A stretch of 64,000 bases of DNA from Microbacterium sp. LWH11-1.2. Lineage in GTDB: Bacteria > Actinomycetota > Actinomycetes > Actinomycetales > Microbacteriaceae. A program made the translations under genes and the position numbers. The stretch lies in contig NZ_CP151636.1 in NCBI RefSeq assembly GCF_038397745.1, positions 4,154,001-4,218,000 on the forward strand, in the 5' to 3' direction. This document shows positions 35,579-45,457 of this stretch, one piece after another (positions within the stretch are counted from its first letter, which is position 1; the number at the start of each line of letters is the position of its first letter). Below the pieces are notes generated by a model, which saw only the letters and a program-made list of their open reading frames with translations, had not been told where the DNA came from and ran no database searches.

Positions 35579-36244
35579 TCACGAGGACTCCGCGAGCGCG
35601 TCCCCCACGAGCGTGGAGAGGATCGAGGTGCCGTCGATCGGCCCGATGATGCGAGCGGCGACACGGCCCTGCTTGTCGAGGACCAGCGTCGTCGGGGTGG
35701 CGGCGATCGGGGTGACCTCGGCGAAGGCGAGCTTGGCCTCGGCCGTGTCGACGTCGATCAGGCTCGGGTACGTGATGCCGTACTCCTCGGCGAACGCGAC
35801 CGCCGTGTCGGCCTGGTCGCGGGTGTTGATGCCGACGAACGAGACGCCGTCTCCCTCGTACTCCTGCCAGACGCTCTCCAGAGCGGCGGCCTCCACACGG
35901 CACGGTGCGCACCCGGCGTACCAGAAGTTGACGACCGTGACCTGCCCGGCGAGGTCGGCGCTGTCGAGCTTCTCCCCGGTCTCGGTGACTCCGCCGAAGT
36001 CCACCGGCTCACCACGCTCGGCCTCGGGGATCTCGACGATCGCGCCGTCGGCGGCAACGTAGCCGGTGTTGTCACCGCTCAGGAACGACTCGCTCACCGG
36101 ATCCGGGGCGCACGCGCTCAAGCCGACGGCGAAGAGCGCGGCGAGCGCGACTCCGAGCGCACGCCGCGGGAGGCGGGTGCGGGAGGGGCGGCCGCTGCGG
36201 ATCGGCCCTTCGACAGGCTCAGGGACCCAGCTGGTCTGTGGCAC
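35579..36244 (-). CDS. TlpA/ResA-like thioredoxin lipoprotein
   Basis: 221-residue extracytoplasmic redoxin that keeps apocytochrome cysteines reduced. The active site is CAPC (Cys112 and Cys115) within VVNFWYAGCAPCRVE, and the cis-Pro loop ATPTTLVLD follows. A hydrophobic signal (about 29-44) with lipobox LSAC (Cys45) anchors it outside the membrane. The extended N-terminus WVPEPVEGP is encoded by the dispersed palindromic repeat. First gene of the tlpA-ccdA-resB-ccsB set. Confidence 0.9.
   Translation of the reverse strand: MPQTSWVPEPVEGPIRSGRPSRTRLPRRALGVALAALFAVGLSACAPDPVSESFLSGDNTGYVAADGAIVEIPEAERGEPVDFGGVTETGEKLDSADLAGQVTVVNFWYAGCAPCRVEAAALESVWQEYEGDGVSFVGINTRDQADTAVAFAEEYGITYPSLIDVDTAEAKLAFAEVTPIAATPTTLVLDKQGRVAARIIGPIDGTSILSTLVGDALAESS
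36205..36228. repeat. CCTTCGACAGGCTCAGGG repeat at the start of the tlpA-type gene
   Basis: Inverse-orientation copy of the palindromic repeat immediately after the start codon region; it supplies residues 6-13 of the protein. Confidence 0.8.
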
Positions 36245-36251
36245 GATTCCC

Positions 36252-36257
36252 AGTTTA
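36252..36257 (-). promoter_or_regulatory. Leaderless -10 box of the cytochrome c maturation operon
   Basis: TAAACT on the minus strand, 7-nt gap to the GTG at 36244. Confidence 0.5.
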
Positions 36258-36296
36258 CGTGCGGGTTCCTATGCATGGGGTGGACGAGGCTGCCGG

Positions 36297-36926
36297 TCAG
36301 ACCGCCCCGACGTCGACCGCGCCGTCGGTCGCTGCGGGCTCCGCGTAGGCGACCTCGCGCCAGACATCGCCGACCCTCTCGAACGAGGTGACGCTCGACA
36401 GCGCACAGCGCCGTGTGCGCGGATCGTGGCGGAGCGGAAGACCCGCCACCCGAAGGTGGGTGATCCAGATCGGCGCCTGGTGCGAGACCATGACCACGTC
36501 GCCGCCGTCGGCGGCATCCCACGCCTCGTCCATGATGCCCAGCATCCGCTCGGCGATCGACGCGTACGGCTCGCCCCAGCTCGGCAGCGCCGGCTGACGC
36601 AGGTGCCACCAGTTGAGCGGGTTCATCAGGGATCGCCGCATCTGGGTTCCCTCGAACACGTTGGTCGGCTCGATCACGCGCACGTCGATCTCCGGCACCA
36701 GGTCGAAGCGCTCGGCGAACGGCTCGGCCGACTCCTGCGCGCGTTCCAGCGGCGAGGAGTAGAGCGCGGCGATCGGGCGGTCGAGGGAGGCGACGTGGTC
36801 CGCCGCCGCCCTCGCCATGCGCCGGCCGGCTTCACTCAGGTGATAGTCCGGGAGTCGCCCGTAGAGCACACGATGAGGATTGTGCACCTCACCGTGTCTG
36901 ACGAGATGCAGGCGCTCTCGCGACAT
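36297..36926 (-). CDS. Histidine phosphatase (phosphoglycerate mutase-like) family protein
   Basis: 209-residue cytoplasmic phosphatase. The RHG motif LHLVRHGEVHNP at residues 7-18 carries the phospho-accepting His; SSPLERAQESAEPF and VVMVSHQAPI supply the other conserved Arg, Glu and His. The substrate is unknown. Its ATG shares one base with the stop of the upstream small membrane protein (TGATG), indicating coupling. Confidence 0.88.
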   Translation of the reverse strand: MSRERLHLVRHGEVHNPHRVLYGRLPDYHLSEAGRRMARAAADHVASLDRPIAALYSSPLERAQESAEPFAERFDLVPEIDVRVIEPTNVFEGTQMRRSLMNPLNWWHLRQPALPSWGEPYASIAERMLGIMDEAWDAADGGDVVMVSHQAPIWITHLRVAGLPLRHDPRTRRCALSSVTSFERVGDVWREVAYAEPAATDGAVDVGAV

Positions 36927-37291
36927 CAGACCTTGTTGTACTGGGCCGAGCCGAAGCCGATGATCAGGTGGCCGATGAAGGGGAACAGCCAGAGCAGGAA
37001 GAAGGAGAAGACCCCGCCCTTGCCGAAGTTCTTGCCCTCCTTGATGGCGACGACGATCGCGAAGATGACGTTCACGATCGGGATGAGGTAGAGCAGCGCC
37101 GCCCAGCCCGACATGCCGGCGATCTTGACCAGGAACACCCAGTTGACGATCGGGATCAGCGCGAGGATTCCCGGGTATCCGGCCTTGGAGAAGACCTTCC
37201 ACATCGTGATCGCGTAGATCAGGTAGTAGATCACCGAGATGACGACCGAGCTCGTGCTGAAGACCTGCTCGCTCAGCATGTTGGAATCCAT
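36926..37291 (-). CDS. Small DUF5684-like membrane protein
   Basis: 121-residue membrane protein with three to four helices and the sequence AGYPGILALIPIVNWVFLVKIAG, typical of DUF5684 (formerly grouped with signal-peptidase-like small membrane proteins). No catalytic residues are evident. The ATG is preceded by GGAGA. It forms a two-gene unit with the downstream phosphatase. Confidence 0.75.
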   Translation of the reverse strand: MDSNMLSEQVFSTSSVVISVIYYLIYAITMWKVFSKAGYPGILALIPIVNWVFLVKIAGMSGWAALLYLIPIVNVIFAIVVAIKEGKNFGKGGVFSFFLLWLFPFIGHLIIGFGSAQYNKV

Positions 37292-37418
37292 GGGTTCTCC
37301 TTCGTTGTTCGCCCGCCGGCCCCTCGTACCGTCGTGGCTTCGGCGTGAGTCTAGCGACTGCCCTCGTCGCGTCGTGGCGTCGTGGCCGACCCCGCATCGT
37401 TCCGGGTTCCCGCGCCCG

Positions 37419-37424
37419 TAGACT
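37419..37424 (+). promoter_or_regulatory. -10 box of aspS
   Basis: TAGACT, 39 nt before the GTG at 37464; unlike the leaderless genes, aspS keeps a ribosome site (GAAGGA) in its short leader. Confidence 0.5.
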
Positions 37425-37463
37425 GGGCGGGTTCGCCATTTCCCAGATCAGAAGGAATCCTCC

Positions 37464-39248
37464 GTGCTTCGCACCCACTCGGCAGGCTCTCTGCGAGCCG
37501 AGCACATCGGTCAGACCGTCACCCTCACGGGTTGGGTCGATCGCCGTCGTGATCACGGAGGAGTCGCCTTCATCGATCTTCGGGATGCGTCGGGCATCGC
37601 CCAGGTCGTCATCCGCGACGAGGAGATCGCCCACCCGCTGCGCAACGAGTTCGTGCTGAAGGTGACCGGCGAGGTCTCGCAGCGCCCCGAGGGCAACGCG
37701 AACCCCAACCTGCCGACCGGCGAGATCGAGCTCATCGCGAGCGACGTCGAGGTGCTCAACGAGTCCGCTCCGCTGCCGTTCCAGGTGTCGACGGCTGTCG
37801 CCGACACCGAGACCGTCGGCGAGGAGGCACGCCTCAAGTACCGCTACCTCGACCTTCGTCGTCCGGCTCAGGCGTCGAACCTGCGCCTGCGCTCGAACGT
37901 CTACAAGGCGATCCGCGACGTGCTGCACGCCGAGGACTTCACCGAGGTCGAGACGCCGACGCTCACTCGCTCCACGCCCGAGGGCGCCCGCGACTTCCTC
38001 GTGCCCGCGCGCCTCAGCCCCGGCAGCTGGTACGCGCTGCCGCAGTCCCCGCAGCTGTTCAAGCAGCTGCTGATGGTCGGCGGCGTCGAGAAGTACTTCC
38101 AGATCGCGCGCTGCTACCGCGATGAGGACTTCCGCGCCGACCGCCAGCCGGAGTTCACGCAGCTCGACATCGAGATGAGCTTCGTCGACCAGGAAGACGT
38201 CATCGCGCTGATGGAGTCGCTCGTCGTCGCGATGTGGAAGACGATCGGCGTCGAGGTCGCGACCCCGCTGCCGCGCCTGACCTACGCCGACGCGATGGCG
38301 AAGTACGGCTCCGACAAGCCCGACCTGCGCTTCGGACTCGAGCTCGTCGAGGCGACCGAGTACTTCGCCGAGACGCCGTTCCGCGTCTTCCAGGCCGAGT
38401 ACGTCGGCGCCGTGCGGATGCCCGGCGGCGCGAGCCAGCCGCGCAAGCAGCTCGACGCGTGGCAGGACTGGGCCAAGCAGCGCGGTGCCCGCGGTCTCGC
38501 CTATGTGCTCTTCAACGACGACGGCTCGCTCGGCGGCCCTGCCGCGAAGAACCTGTCCGAGGCGGAGCAGGCGGGCCTCGCGGCCTTCGTCGGCGCCGAG
38601 CCGGGCGACTGCGTCTTCTTCGCCGCGGGTTCCACCAAGGAGAGCCGTGCGCTCCTCGGCGCCGCGCGCGTCGAGATCGGCCGCCGCCTCGGCTACCTGA
38701 ACCCGGACGAGTTCGCGTTCACCTGGGTCGTCGACGCCCCGATGTTCGAGCCTGCGGCGGATGCCGTGGCCTCGGGCGACGTCGCCGTCGGCGCCGGCGC
38801 CTGGACCGCCGTGCACCACGCGTTCACCGGCCCGAAGCCGGAGTTCGCCGACACGTTCGACACCGACCCCGGCTCGGCCCTCGCCTACGCGTACGACATC
38901 GTGTGCAACGGCTCCGAGCTCGGCGGCGGCTCGATCCGCATCCACCGCGAAGACGTGCAGAAGCGCGTGTTCGAGGTCATGGGGATCAGCGACGAGCAGG
39001 CCGACGAGCAGTTCGGGTTCCTCCTCGACGCGTTCAAGTTCGGCGCTCCGCCGCACGGCGGCATCGCGCTCGGCATGGACCGCGTGCTGCAGCACCTGTC
39101 GAAGACCGAGTCGATCCGCGAGGTCATCGCGTTCCCGAAGTCCGGCAACGGCTTCGACCCGCTGACCGCCGCACCTGCGCCGATCACGCCGGCGCAGCGC
39201 GCCGAGGCCGGGGTCGACTTCGAGCCCGAGGACGACGACGCGGCCTGA
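37464..39248 (+). CDS. aspS: Aspartyl-tRNA synthetase
   Basis: Class II synthetase of 594 residues, the usual bacterial size, charging tRNA-Asp (in many actinomycetes also tRNA-Asn). An OB-fold anticodon domain (about 1-105, [19 protein letters not shown]) is followed by the catalytic core with motif 2 [20 protein letters not shown] and motif 3 [11 protein letters not shown], plus the bacterial GAD insert between them. The GTG start is preceded by AAGGA. Intact and unremarkable. Confidence 0.97.
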   Translation: MLRTHSAGSLRAEHIGQTVTLTGWVDRRRDHGGVAFIDLRDASGIAQVVIRDEEIAHPLRNEFVLKVTGEVSQRPEGNANPNLPTGEIELIASDVEVLNESAPLPFQVSTAVADTETVGEEARLKYRYLDLRRPAQASNLRLRSNVYKAIRDVLHAEDFTEVETPTLTRSTPEGARDFLVPARLSPGSWYALPQSPQLFKQLLMVGGVEKYFQIARCYRDEDFRADRQPEFTQLDIEMSFVDQEDVIALMESLVVAMWKTIGVEVATPLPRLTYADAMAKYGSDKPDLRFGLELVEATEYFAETPFRVFQAEYVGAVRMPGGASQPRKQLDAWQDWAKQRGARGLAYVLFNDDGSLGGPAAKNLSEAEQAGLAAFVGAEPGDCVFFAAGSTKESRALLGAARVEIGRRLGYLNPDEFAFTWVVDAPMFEPAADAVASGDVAVGAGAWTAVHHAFTGPKPEFADTFDTDPGSALAYAYDIVCNGSELGGGSIRIHREDVQKRVFEVMGISDEQADEQFGFLLDAFKFGAPPHGGIALGMDRVLQHLSKTESIREVIAFPKSGNGFDPLTAAPAPITPAQRAEAGVDFEPEDDDAA

Positions 39249-39289
39249 TCCGCGCGTCTCGTCTCGCGGCGTTGCGTCTCGCTTCGATC

Positions 39290-39321
39290 GCTCGACGACC
39301 GGGCTCCTCCGGTCGTCGAGC
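39290..39321 (+). terminator. Terminator hairpin after aspS
   Basis: GCTCGACGACCGG and CCGGTCGTCGAGC arms (13 bp, perfect) with a 6-nt loop begin 41 nt after the aspS stop. Confidence 0.65.
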
Positions 39322-39333
39322 CTGCCGCCGCTT

Positions 39334-39432
39334 GGGCCCCTGAGTCTGTCGAAGCGCCTGGGCCCCCGAGCCCTGGGTCCCTGAGCCTGTCGAAGGGCCC
39401 CGTCGCTGGTGCTTCGACAGGCTCAGCAACCC
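39334..39432. repeat. Cluster of three CCTGAGCCTGTCGAAG palindromic repeats
   Basis: Copies at 39334-39358 (+), 39375-39400 (+) and 39411-39432 (-) lie between aspS and the TauE gene. The last two face each other across a 10-nt loop and can form a strong hairpin. Confidence 0.85.
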
Positions 39433-39525
39433 AGAAGGCACGCTCAGCAACCCAGAAGGCAGGCTCAGCAACCCAGAGGGTGGTCTCAGCAACCCAGAGG
39501 GCGGGCTCAGCACTCGGGGTGATGG
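39421..39525. repeat. 21-bp tandem repeat array
   Basis: Four full units of 21 bp (core GCTCAGCAACCCAGA) start at 39421, 39442, 39463 and 39484, with a partial fifth at 39505. The array grows out of the end of the last palindromic repeat, so it was probably formed by local duplication of its flank. Confidence 0.85.
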
Positions 39526-40350
39526 TCAGGCCGCGGCCAGCGCCGGCGCGATGTTCTCGTTCCAGACGTCGACGCCGAGCTTGCCGATGAGCCCGATCAC
39601 CACGACGAGGAACACGACGCGGATGAACGTCGTGCCGCGCGAGATCGCCATCCGCGACCCGAGGTAGCTGCCGCCGACGTTCGCCACCGCGAGGATGCCG
39701 CCGAGCAGCCACAGCACCGATCCGTTCGGGATGAACAGCAGCAGGGCACCCGCGTTCGTCGCGAAGTTCACGATCTTGGCCTTGGCGCTCGCCTGCAGGA
39801 AGTCGTAGCCGAGCAGCGCCACCAGGGTGATGACGAGGAAGGTGCCGGTTCCCGGGCCGATCATCCCGTCGTAGAAGCCGATCGCGAGACCCGCGAGACC
39901 GGCCATGACGTGGTGCTTATGCCCGTGGAACCGCAGCTTCGTCGCCGCCCCCATCTGCGGTCGGAACGCGGTGAAGAGCGCGACGGCCAGCAGCGCGACC
40001 ACGATGATGGGCTTGAAGGCGGCGGGCGGCAGGATCGTCGCCACCGCCGCCCCGCCGAAGGACCCGGCGAGCGCGATCCCCGCCATGGGCAGGGCCGTGC
40101 GGATGTCGGGTTTCGCGCGCCGGTAGTACGTGACACTGCTGGTCGCCGTGCCGAAGACCGAGGCGAGCTTGTTCGTCGCGAGGGCCTGGATGGGCGCCAT
40201 CCCGGGGATCAGCAGGAGGGCAGGAAGCTGGAGCAGACCTCCCCCGCCGACGACCGCGTCGATCCAACCGGCTGCGAAAGCCGCCACGATGACGAGGATC
40301 AGCATCCCCCAGGTGAGCTGCTCGAGCCCGAGGAGTGCGCCGATGTCCAT
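39526..40350 (-). CDS. TauE/SafE (TSUP) family membrane permease
   Basis: 274-residue permease with seven to eight helices, related to exporters of sulfite, sulfonates and similar anions. The two repeat signatures AAFAAGWIDAVVGGGGLLQLPALLL and GFYDGMIGPGTGTFLVI, both glycine-rich, are present. The transported substrate is unknown. Its end is next to the tandem repeat array, and it diverges from a GNAT gene. Confidence 0.85.
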   Translation of the reverse strand: MDIGALLGLEQLTWGMLILVIVAAFAAGWIDAVVGGGGLLQLPALLLIPGMAPIQALATNKLASVFGTATSSVTYYRRAKPDIRTALPMAGIALAGSFGGAAVATILPPAAFKPIIVVALLAVALFTAFRPQMGAATKLRFHGHKHHVMAGLAGLAIGFYDGMIGPGTGTFLVITLVALLGYDFLQASAKAKIVNFATNAGALLLFIPNGSVLWLLGGILAVANVGGSYLGSRMAISRGTTFIRVVFLVVVIGLIGKLGVDVWNENIAPALAAA

Positions 40351-40363
40351 CCCCTCAGGATGT

Positions 40364-40369
40364 CAGACT
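40364..40369 (+). promoter_or_regulatory. Leaderless -10 box of the GNAT gene at 40376
   Basis: CAGACT with a 6-nt gap to the ATG. Confidence 0.5.
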
Positions 40370-40375
40370 GGACGC

Positions 40376-40891
40376 ATGCTCGATGCCCTCGCCCTGCCGC
40401 ATCCGATCGACTCCCGCGCCGGCGCCGCCGTCCTGCGTCGGGCGACGATCGACGACGCGGATGCCGTCATCGCCCTGCTCGCCGACGACGCGATCAGCGC
40501 TGCCCGCGGTGACGTGGCATCCGACGACGATCGCCCCGCGTACACCGCCGGACTCGTCGAGATCCTCGCCGACGCCTCGAACGATCTGCTCGTCGTCGAA
40601 CTCGACGGCGCCATCGTCGGAACCCTGCAGCTCACCTCGATCCCCGGCATGTCGCGACGGGGCGCCCGTCGGCTTCTCGTCGAGGCCGTACGGGTGCGCA
40701 GCGACCTGCGCTCTTCCGGCATCGGCTCCGCACTGATGCGCTGGGTCTCCGACGACGCTGCACCGGCCCTCGGCGCCGCCATGGTCCAGCTCACCTCGGA
40801 CGCGAGCCGCATCGACGCGCACCGCTTCTACGAGCACCTCGGGTACGTCGGCTCGCACAAGGGCTTCAAGTACGCGGTCCCGCAGGGCTGA
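40376..40891 (+). CDS. GNAT-family N-acetyltransferase
   Basis: 171-residue acetyltransferase. The acetyl-CoA site (motif A) reads VEAVRVRSDLRSSGIGSALM near residues 102-121, followed by AHRFYEHLGYVGSHKGFK, which closes the fold. The acceptor substrate is not recognisable. Single gene with its own -10 box, diverging from the TauE/SafE permease and ending before a 71-bp palindrome. Confidence 0.88.
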   Translation: MLDALALPHPIDSRAGAAVLRRATIDDADAVIALLADDAISAARGDVASDDDRPAYTAGLVEILADASNDLLVVELDGAIVGTLQLTSIPGMSRRGARRLLVEAVRVRSDLRSSGIGSALMRWVSDDAAPALGAAMVQLTSDASRIDAHRFYEHLGYVGSHKGFKYAVPQG

Positions 40892-40914
40892 ACGCCACCG
40901 GCATCCGCTCCGCA

Positions 40915-40985
40915 GCGCAGGAGTAGCGCGCTTCCGAAGGATGAATCGTCCGGATTCGTCCTCCCGTAGCGCACTTCTCCTCCGC
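40915..40985. repeat. 71-bp imperfect intergenic palindrome
   Basis: The left half (40915-40949) and right half (40950-40985) are near-complementary over about 34 positions with eight mismatches; GCG-AGGAG-AG-GCGCT is the conserved outer part. Likely a hairpin element or terminator after the GNAT gene. Confidence 0.7.
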
Positions 40986-41066
40986 AGGCGCTCGCGAGCG
41001 CGTTCTCGCCACGACCCGGTCACCTGACGTTCACCCTCGCCGGCACAATCGGCAACCTCGCCCTCA

Positions 41067-41072
41067 TAGTGT
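41067..41072 (+). promoter_or_regulatory. Candidate -10 box of the Fe/polyamine-type ABC operon
   Basis: TAGTGT about 50 nt before the start codon at 41122; overlapping CATAGT is an alternative. Confidence 0.35.
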
Positions 41073-41115
41073 CCTCTCGCAACCCCGAACCGGCCTTCGC
41101 CGGTCACCCGAGAGG
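41073..41115 (+). promoter_or_regulatory. Nested inverted repeat covering the ribosome site of the ABC operon
   Basis: CCTCTCG (41073-41079) and CGAGAGG (41109-41115) flank an inner hairpin ACCGGC-CTTC-GCCGGT (41089-41104). The right outer arm is the ribosome site of the gene at 41122, so pairing would hide it; alternatively it is a DNA operator. Confidence 0.4.
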
Positions 41116-41121
41116 AATCAC

Positions 41122-42264
41122 ATGGCTCGCAACATCCGCCGCGCGCGCATCGGCGCCGGCATCGCCCTGGCCACCACGGCCGTACTCGCGCTCACCGCGT
41201 GCTCCGGCGCCGCTGACGCCTCCGCCGGTGGCGGCGACTCCGCCGTCGATGCGGCATCCGCGACGTCGGTCGCCGACTTCGGCACGTTCGCCGACCTCGA
41301 GGCTGCAGCGAAGGCGGAAGGCCAGCTCAACGTCATCGCACTCCCCCGCGACTGGGCGAACTACGGCGAGATCCTCGATCTGTTCGCCGAGAAGTACCCG
41401 GAGATCACGATCAACGAGGCGTCGCCCGACGTCTCCAGCGCCGAGGAGATCCAGGCCGCCGAGACCAACCAGGGCCTCGACACCGCCCCCGACGTGTTCG
41501 ACCTCGGTCTGACCGTCGCCCTGCAGAACACCGACGTCTTCGCGCCGTACAAGGTCGAGACCTGGGACGACATCCCCGACGCCCTCAAGGAGCCGACCGG
41601 CCTGTTCGTCGGCGACTACGGCGGATACATGTCGATCGGCTACGACTCCTCGAAGTTCGATGCCCCCGAGTCGCTCGACGACCTGAAGAGCGCCGACTAC
41701 AAGGGCGCGGTCGCGATCAACGGCGACCCGACCCAGGCCGGTGCGGCGTTCGCCGCGGTGGGCCTCGCAACGGTCCAGTCCGACGGCACGCTCGACGACT
41801 TCCAGCCCGGCATCGACTTCTTCTCGGAGCTGCAGAAGGCCGGCAACCTGCTCAAGGTCGACGTCACGACCGCGACCGTCACGAGCGGCGAGACCCCCGT
41901 CGTCTTCGACTGGGACTACCTGAACGCGTCGCACGTGGCCGACAACGAGAACTGGAAGGTCGTCGTGCTCGACGGCACCGGCTACGCGGGCTACTACAAC
42001 CAGGCGATCAACAAGGATGCCCCGAACCCGGCCGCCGCGCGCCTGTGGCAGGAGTTCCTCTACAGCGACGAGGTCCAGAACCTGTGGCTCAAGGGCGGCG
42101 CACGTCCGGCCCGCATGGAGGCCATGACCGAGGCGGGCACGATCGACGCCGACCTGGCCGCGGCCCTTCCCGAGGTTCCGGCCGAGACCGTCGTGCCGAC
42201 CGAGGAGCAGTCCACGAACGCCGGTACCCTGCTCGGCGAGAAGTGGGCCGCGGCCGTCCAGTGA
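41122..42264 (+). CDS. Substrate-binding lipoprotein of an Fe3+/polyamine-type ABC importer
   Basis: 380-residue extracellular binding protein of the family that includes PotD, FbpA and phosphonate-binding proteins. Signal peptide with lipobox LTAC near residue 27, then a conserved segment LNVIALPRDWANYGEILDLF and GYYNQAINKDAPNP. The ligand cannot be assigned; Fe3+, polyamines, thiamine or an organophosphonate are possible. Starts at ATG with GAGAGG upstream; stop overlaps the permease GTG. Confidence 0.85.
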   Translation: MARNIRRARIGAGIALATTAVLALTACSGAADASAGGGDSAVDAASATSVADFGTFADLEAAAKAEGQLNVIALPRDWANYGEILDLFAEKYPEITINEASPDVSSAEEIQAAETNQGLDTAPDVFDLGLTVALQNTDVFAPYKVETWDDIPDALKEPTGLFVGDYGGYMSIGYDSSKFDAPESLDDLKSADYKGAVAINGDPTQAGAAFAAVGLATVQSDGTLDDFQPGIDFFSELQKAGNLLKVDVTTATVTSGETPVVFDWDYLNASHVADNENWKVVVLDGTGYAGYYNQAINKDAPNPAAARLWQEFLYSDEVQNLWLKGGARPARMEAMTEAGTIDADLAAALPEVPAETVVPTEEQSTNAGTLLGEKWAAAVQ

Positions 42265-43199
42265 CGACCCTCACCCGAACGGGGGCGGATGCCGCGGCAT
42301 CCGCCCCCGTCACCGCCGCCGGGACCTCGCATGACGCGAGGGCCCGGCGGTCCGCGCCCTCGTGGGCCTGGCTGGGCCTCGTGCCCTTCGCCGCCTACGT
42401 CGTCCTCTTCCTGGCGGTCCCGACAGCCCTCGCGATCGGCTCCGGCTTCTTCACCGAGAGCGGCGCCTTCACATGGACCAACGTGTCGGCGCTCGGTGAT
42501 CCGGTCGTGCTGACCACGTTCGCCAACTCCGCCGGCCTGTCGCTGCTCACCGCCGTCGTCGGGGCGCTCGTCGGCGCCCTCGTCTGCTACGCGCTGCTCG
42601 GCATGAACCCCGAGGGGGCCATCCGGTCGATGGTGGATGCCGCGGCCGGCGTGCTCGCGCAGTTCGGCGGTGTCATGCTGGCGTTCGCGTTCATCGCGAC
42701 GATCGGCATCCAGGGCGTCCTCAAGCTCTTCCTCCAGGACTCCTTCGGCATCGACATCTACGCGAACGGCACCTGGCTGTACGAGCTTCCCGGCCTGATC
42801 CTGCCCTACATCTACTTCCAGATCCCGCTGATGGTGATCACGTTCATGCCCGCACTCGCCGCGCTCAAGCCGCAGTGGTCCGAGGCGAACCTCACGCTCG
42901 GCGGCACCCGCGCGAGCTTCTGGCTGCGCATCGGCATCCCTGTGCTCGCCCCCTCGTTCCTCGCCAGCCTGCTGCTGCTGTTCGCGAACGCGTTCTCGTC
43001 CTATGCGACCGCGGCCGCACTCGCCAGCCAGGGCTCGCAGATCGTGCCGCTGCAGATCCGCACCGCCCTCACGAGTGAGACCGTGCTCGGCCGGGAGAAC
43101 CTCGCCGGGGCGCTCGCCCTCGGCATGATCGTCATCGTCGGAGTCGTGATGGCCCTGTACTCGCTCATCCAGCGTCGAGCCGCGCGGTGGCAGTCGTGA
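42261..43199 (+). CDS. ABC transporter permease (PotB/FbpB-like), first subunit
   Basis: 312-residue membrane subunit with about six helices after a 35-residue hydrophilic N-terminus. The ATPase-docking EAA region reads EANLTLGGTRASFWLRIGIPVLAPS. GTGA overlaps with the binding protein upstream and the second permease downstream show a tightly coupled operon. Confidence 0.88.
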   Translation: MTTLTRTGADAAASAPVTAAGTSHDARARRSAPSWAWLGLVPFAAYVVLFLAVPTALAIGSGFFTESGAFTWTNVSALGDPVVLTTFANSAGLSLLTAVVGALVGALVCYALLGMNPEGAIRSMVDAAAGVLAQFGGVMLAFAFIATIGIQGVLKLFLQDSFGIDIYANGTWLYELPGLILPYIYFQIPLMVITFMPALAALKPQWSEANLTLGGTRASFWLRIGIPVLAPSFLASLLLLFANAFSSYATAAALASQGSQIVPLQIRTALTSETVLGRENLAGALALGMIVIVGVVMALYSLIQRRAARWQS

Positions 43200-43986
43200 A
43201 CCGCCTCGGCCCCTCGCTCGCGACCCGCTGGGTCATCGGCATCCTGGTCGGCGCCTTCTTCGCGATCCCGCTGGTGTCGACGCTGCTCTTCACCCTGCGC
43301 GATCCGTCCGGCGGGATGTCCCTCATCCACTGGACGGCGCTGTTCGACCCCGCCGCATCCGCCGCCATCAAGCCGATCTGGATCGGACTCGGCAACTCGC
43401 TCATCCTCGCCGTCGTCACGGTCGCGATCGTGCTCTTCCTGCTGGCACCGACGATGATCCTGGTGAACCTGCGCTTCCCCCAGCTCAAGCCGGCGTTCGA
43501 GTTCGCGGTGCTGCTGCCGATCTCGATCCCCGCGATCGTGCTCGTCGTCGGCCTCGCGCCGATCTACCTGCAGATCGGCCGCTCCCTCGGCACCGGGACC
43601 TGGACGCTCGCGTTCGCGTACGGCATCACGGTGCTGCCGTTCGCGTTCCGCTCCATCCAGGCCTCGATCGACGCCGCAGATCTCAAGACCCTCGCCGAGG
43701 CCGCCCGCTCCCTCGGGGCGAGCTGGCCGACCGTCGTGCTGAAGGTGCTCGCTCCGAACATCCGTCAGGGCCTGCTCGCCGCATCCCTGATCTCGATCGC
43801 CGTCGTGCTCGGCGAGTTCACGATCGCCTCTCTCCTGAACCGCCAGGTCTTCCAGACCGCGATGGTGGTCGTCCAGAAGCAGGACCCCTACGCACCCGCG
43901 ATCTTCACCCTGCTGGCCCTGGTCTTCGTCTTCGTCCTGCTCCTCGTCATCGGCCGCGTCGCCCGCGGCACCGGAAAGGCCCGCTC

Positions 43987-43990
<4 letters not shown>
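43196..43990 (+). CDS. ABC transporter permease (PotC/FbpB-like), second subunit
   Basis: 264-residue permease partner with six helices. Docking loop: LAEAARSLGASWPTVVLKVLAPN, matching the EAA consensus. The GTG at 43196 overlaps the preceding stop; its own stop overlaps the ATPase ATG. Confidence 0.88.
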
Positions 43991-45078
<1,088 letters not shown>

Positions 45079-45109
45079 CCGGCTCTTCCCTCCGATATAT
45101 GGGTGGGGA

Positions 45110-45115
45110 TAGCGT
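45110..45115 (+). promoter_or_regulatory. Candidate -10 box of the YegP-like gene
   Basis: TAGCGT, 48 nt before the ATG at 45163. Confidence 0.35.
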
Positions 45116-45162
45116 GAACGCGAAGGGTCGATCCCCCGACCCGACAGAGAAAGGACGCCTCC

Positions 45163-45339
45163 ATGGCAGGCAAGTTCGAGCTGTACACCGACAAGTCCGG
45201 CGAATACCGGTTCCGTCTGAAGGCCGGCAACGGCGAGGTCGTCGCCGTCAGCGAGGGCTACTCCTCGAAGTCGAGCGCTCTCGCCGGAATCGAGTCGGTG
45301 CGCCGCAATGCCGCGGACGCCGAGGTCGTCGAGGCCTGA
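45163..45339 (+). CDS. Single-repeat YegP/DUF1508-family protein
   Basis: 58-residue small protein, MAGKFELYTDKSGEYRFRLK at its start and later YSSKSSALAGIESVRRNA, which is one DUF1508 unit. E. coli YegP carries two such units in tandem, so this is the minimal form. Cytoplasmic, function unknown. AAAGGA supplies the ribosome site. Confidence 0.85.
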   Translation: MAGKFELYTDKSGEYRFRLKAGNGEVVAVSEGYSSKSSALAGIESVRRNAADAEVVEA

Positions 45340-45350
45340 GCGCGCTTCTC

Positions 45351-45388
45351 GGTCGTTGAGCGAGGAGCGCAGCGACGAGACGAAACGC
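45351..45388. repeat. GGTCGTTGAGCGAG-type intergenic repeat, fourth copy
   Basis: Same pattern as the three copies at 4396-4531; its GACGAAACGC end runs into the 40-bp palindrome that follows. Confidence 0.8.
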
Positions 45389-45419
45389 CTCACGTTCCGC
45401 GGAACGTGAGGCGTTTCGT
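45380..45419. terminator. 40-bp perfect palindrome, bidirectional terminator
   Basis: Arms 45380-45399 and 45400-45419 are perfectly complementary (20 bp; ends ACGAAACGCCTCACGTTCCG). It lies between the convergent YegP-like and amino-acid ATPase genes and should stop both transcripts. Confidence 0.85.
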
Positions 45420-45457
45420 GTCTCTGCTCCCGCGCGACGAGCGAGCTGGAGCCGGCG

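Noticed and set aside
37000..39095. Long minus-strand frame opposite aspS continuing into the phosphatase gene
   Set aside because: Only the phosphatase part (36297-36926) shows a family signature and a ribosome-coupled start; the rest is antisense to aspS.
39421..39525. Possible CRISPR array
   Set aside because: Units are contiguous, 21 bp, with no spacers; no cas genes are present.
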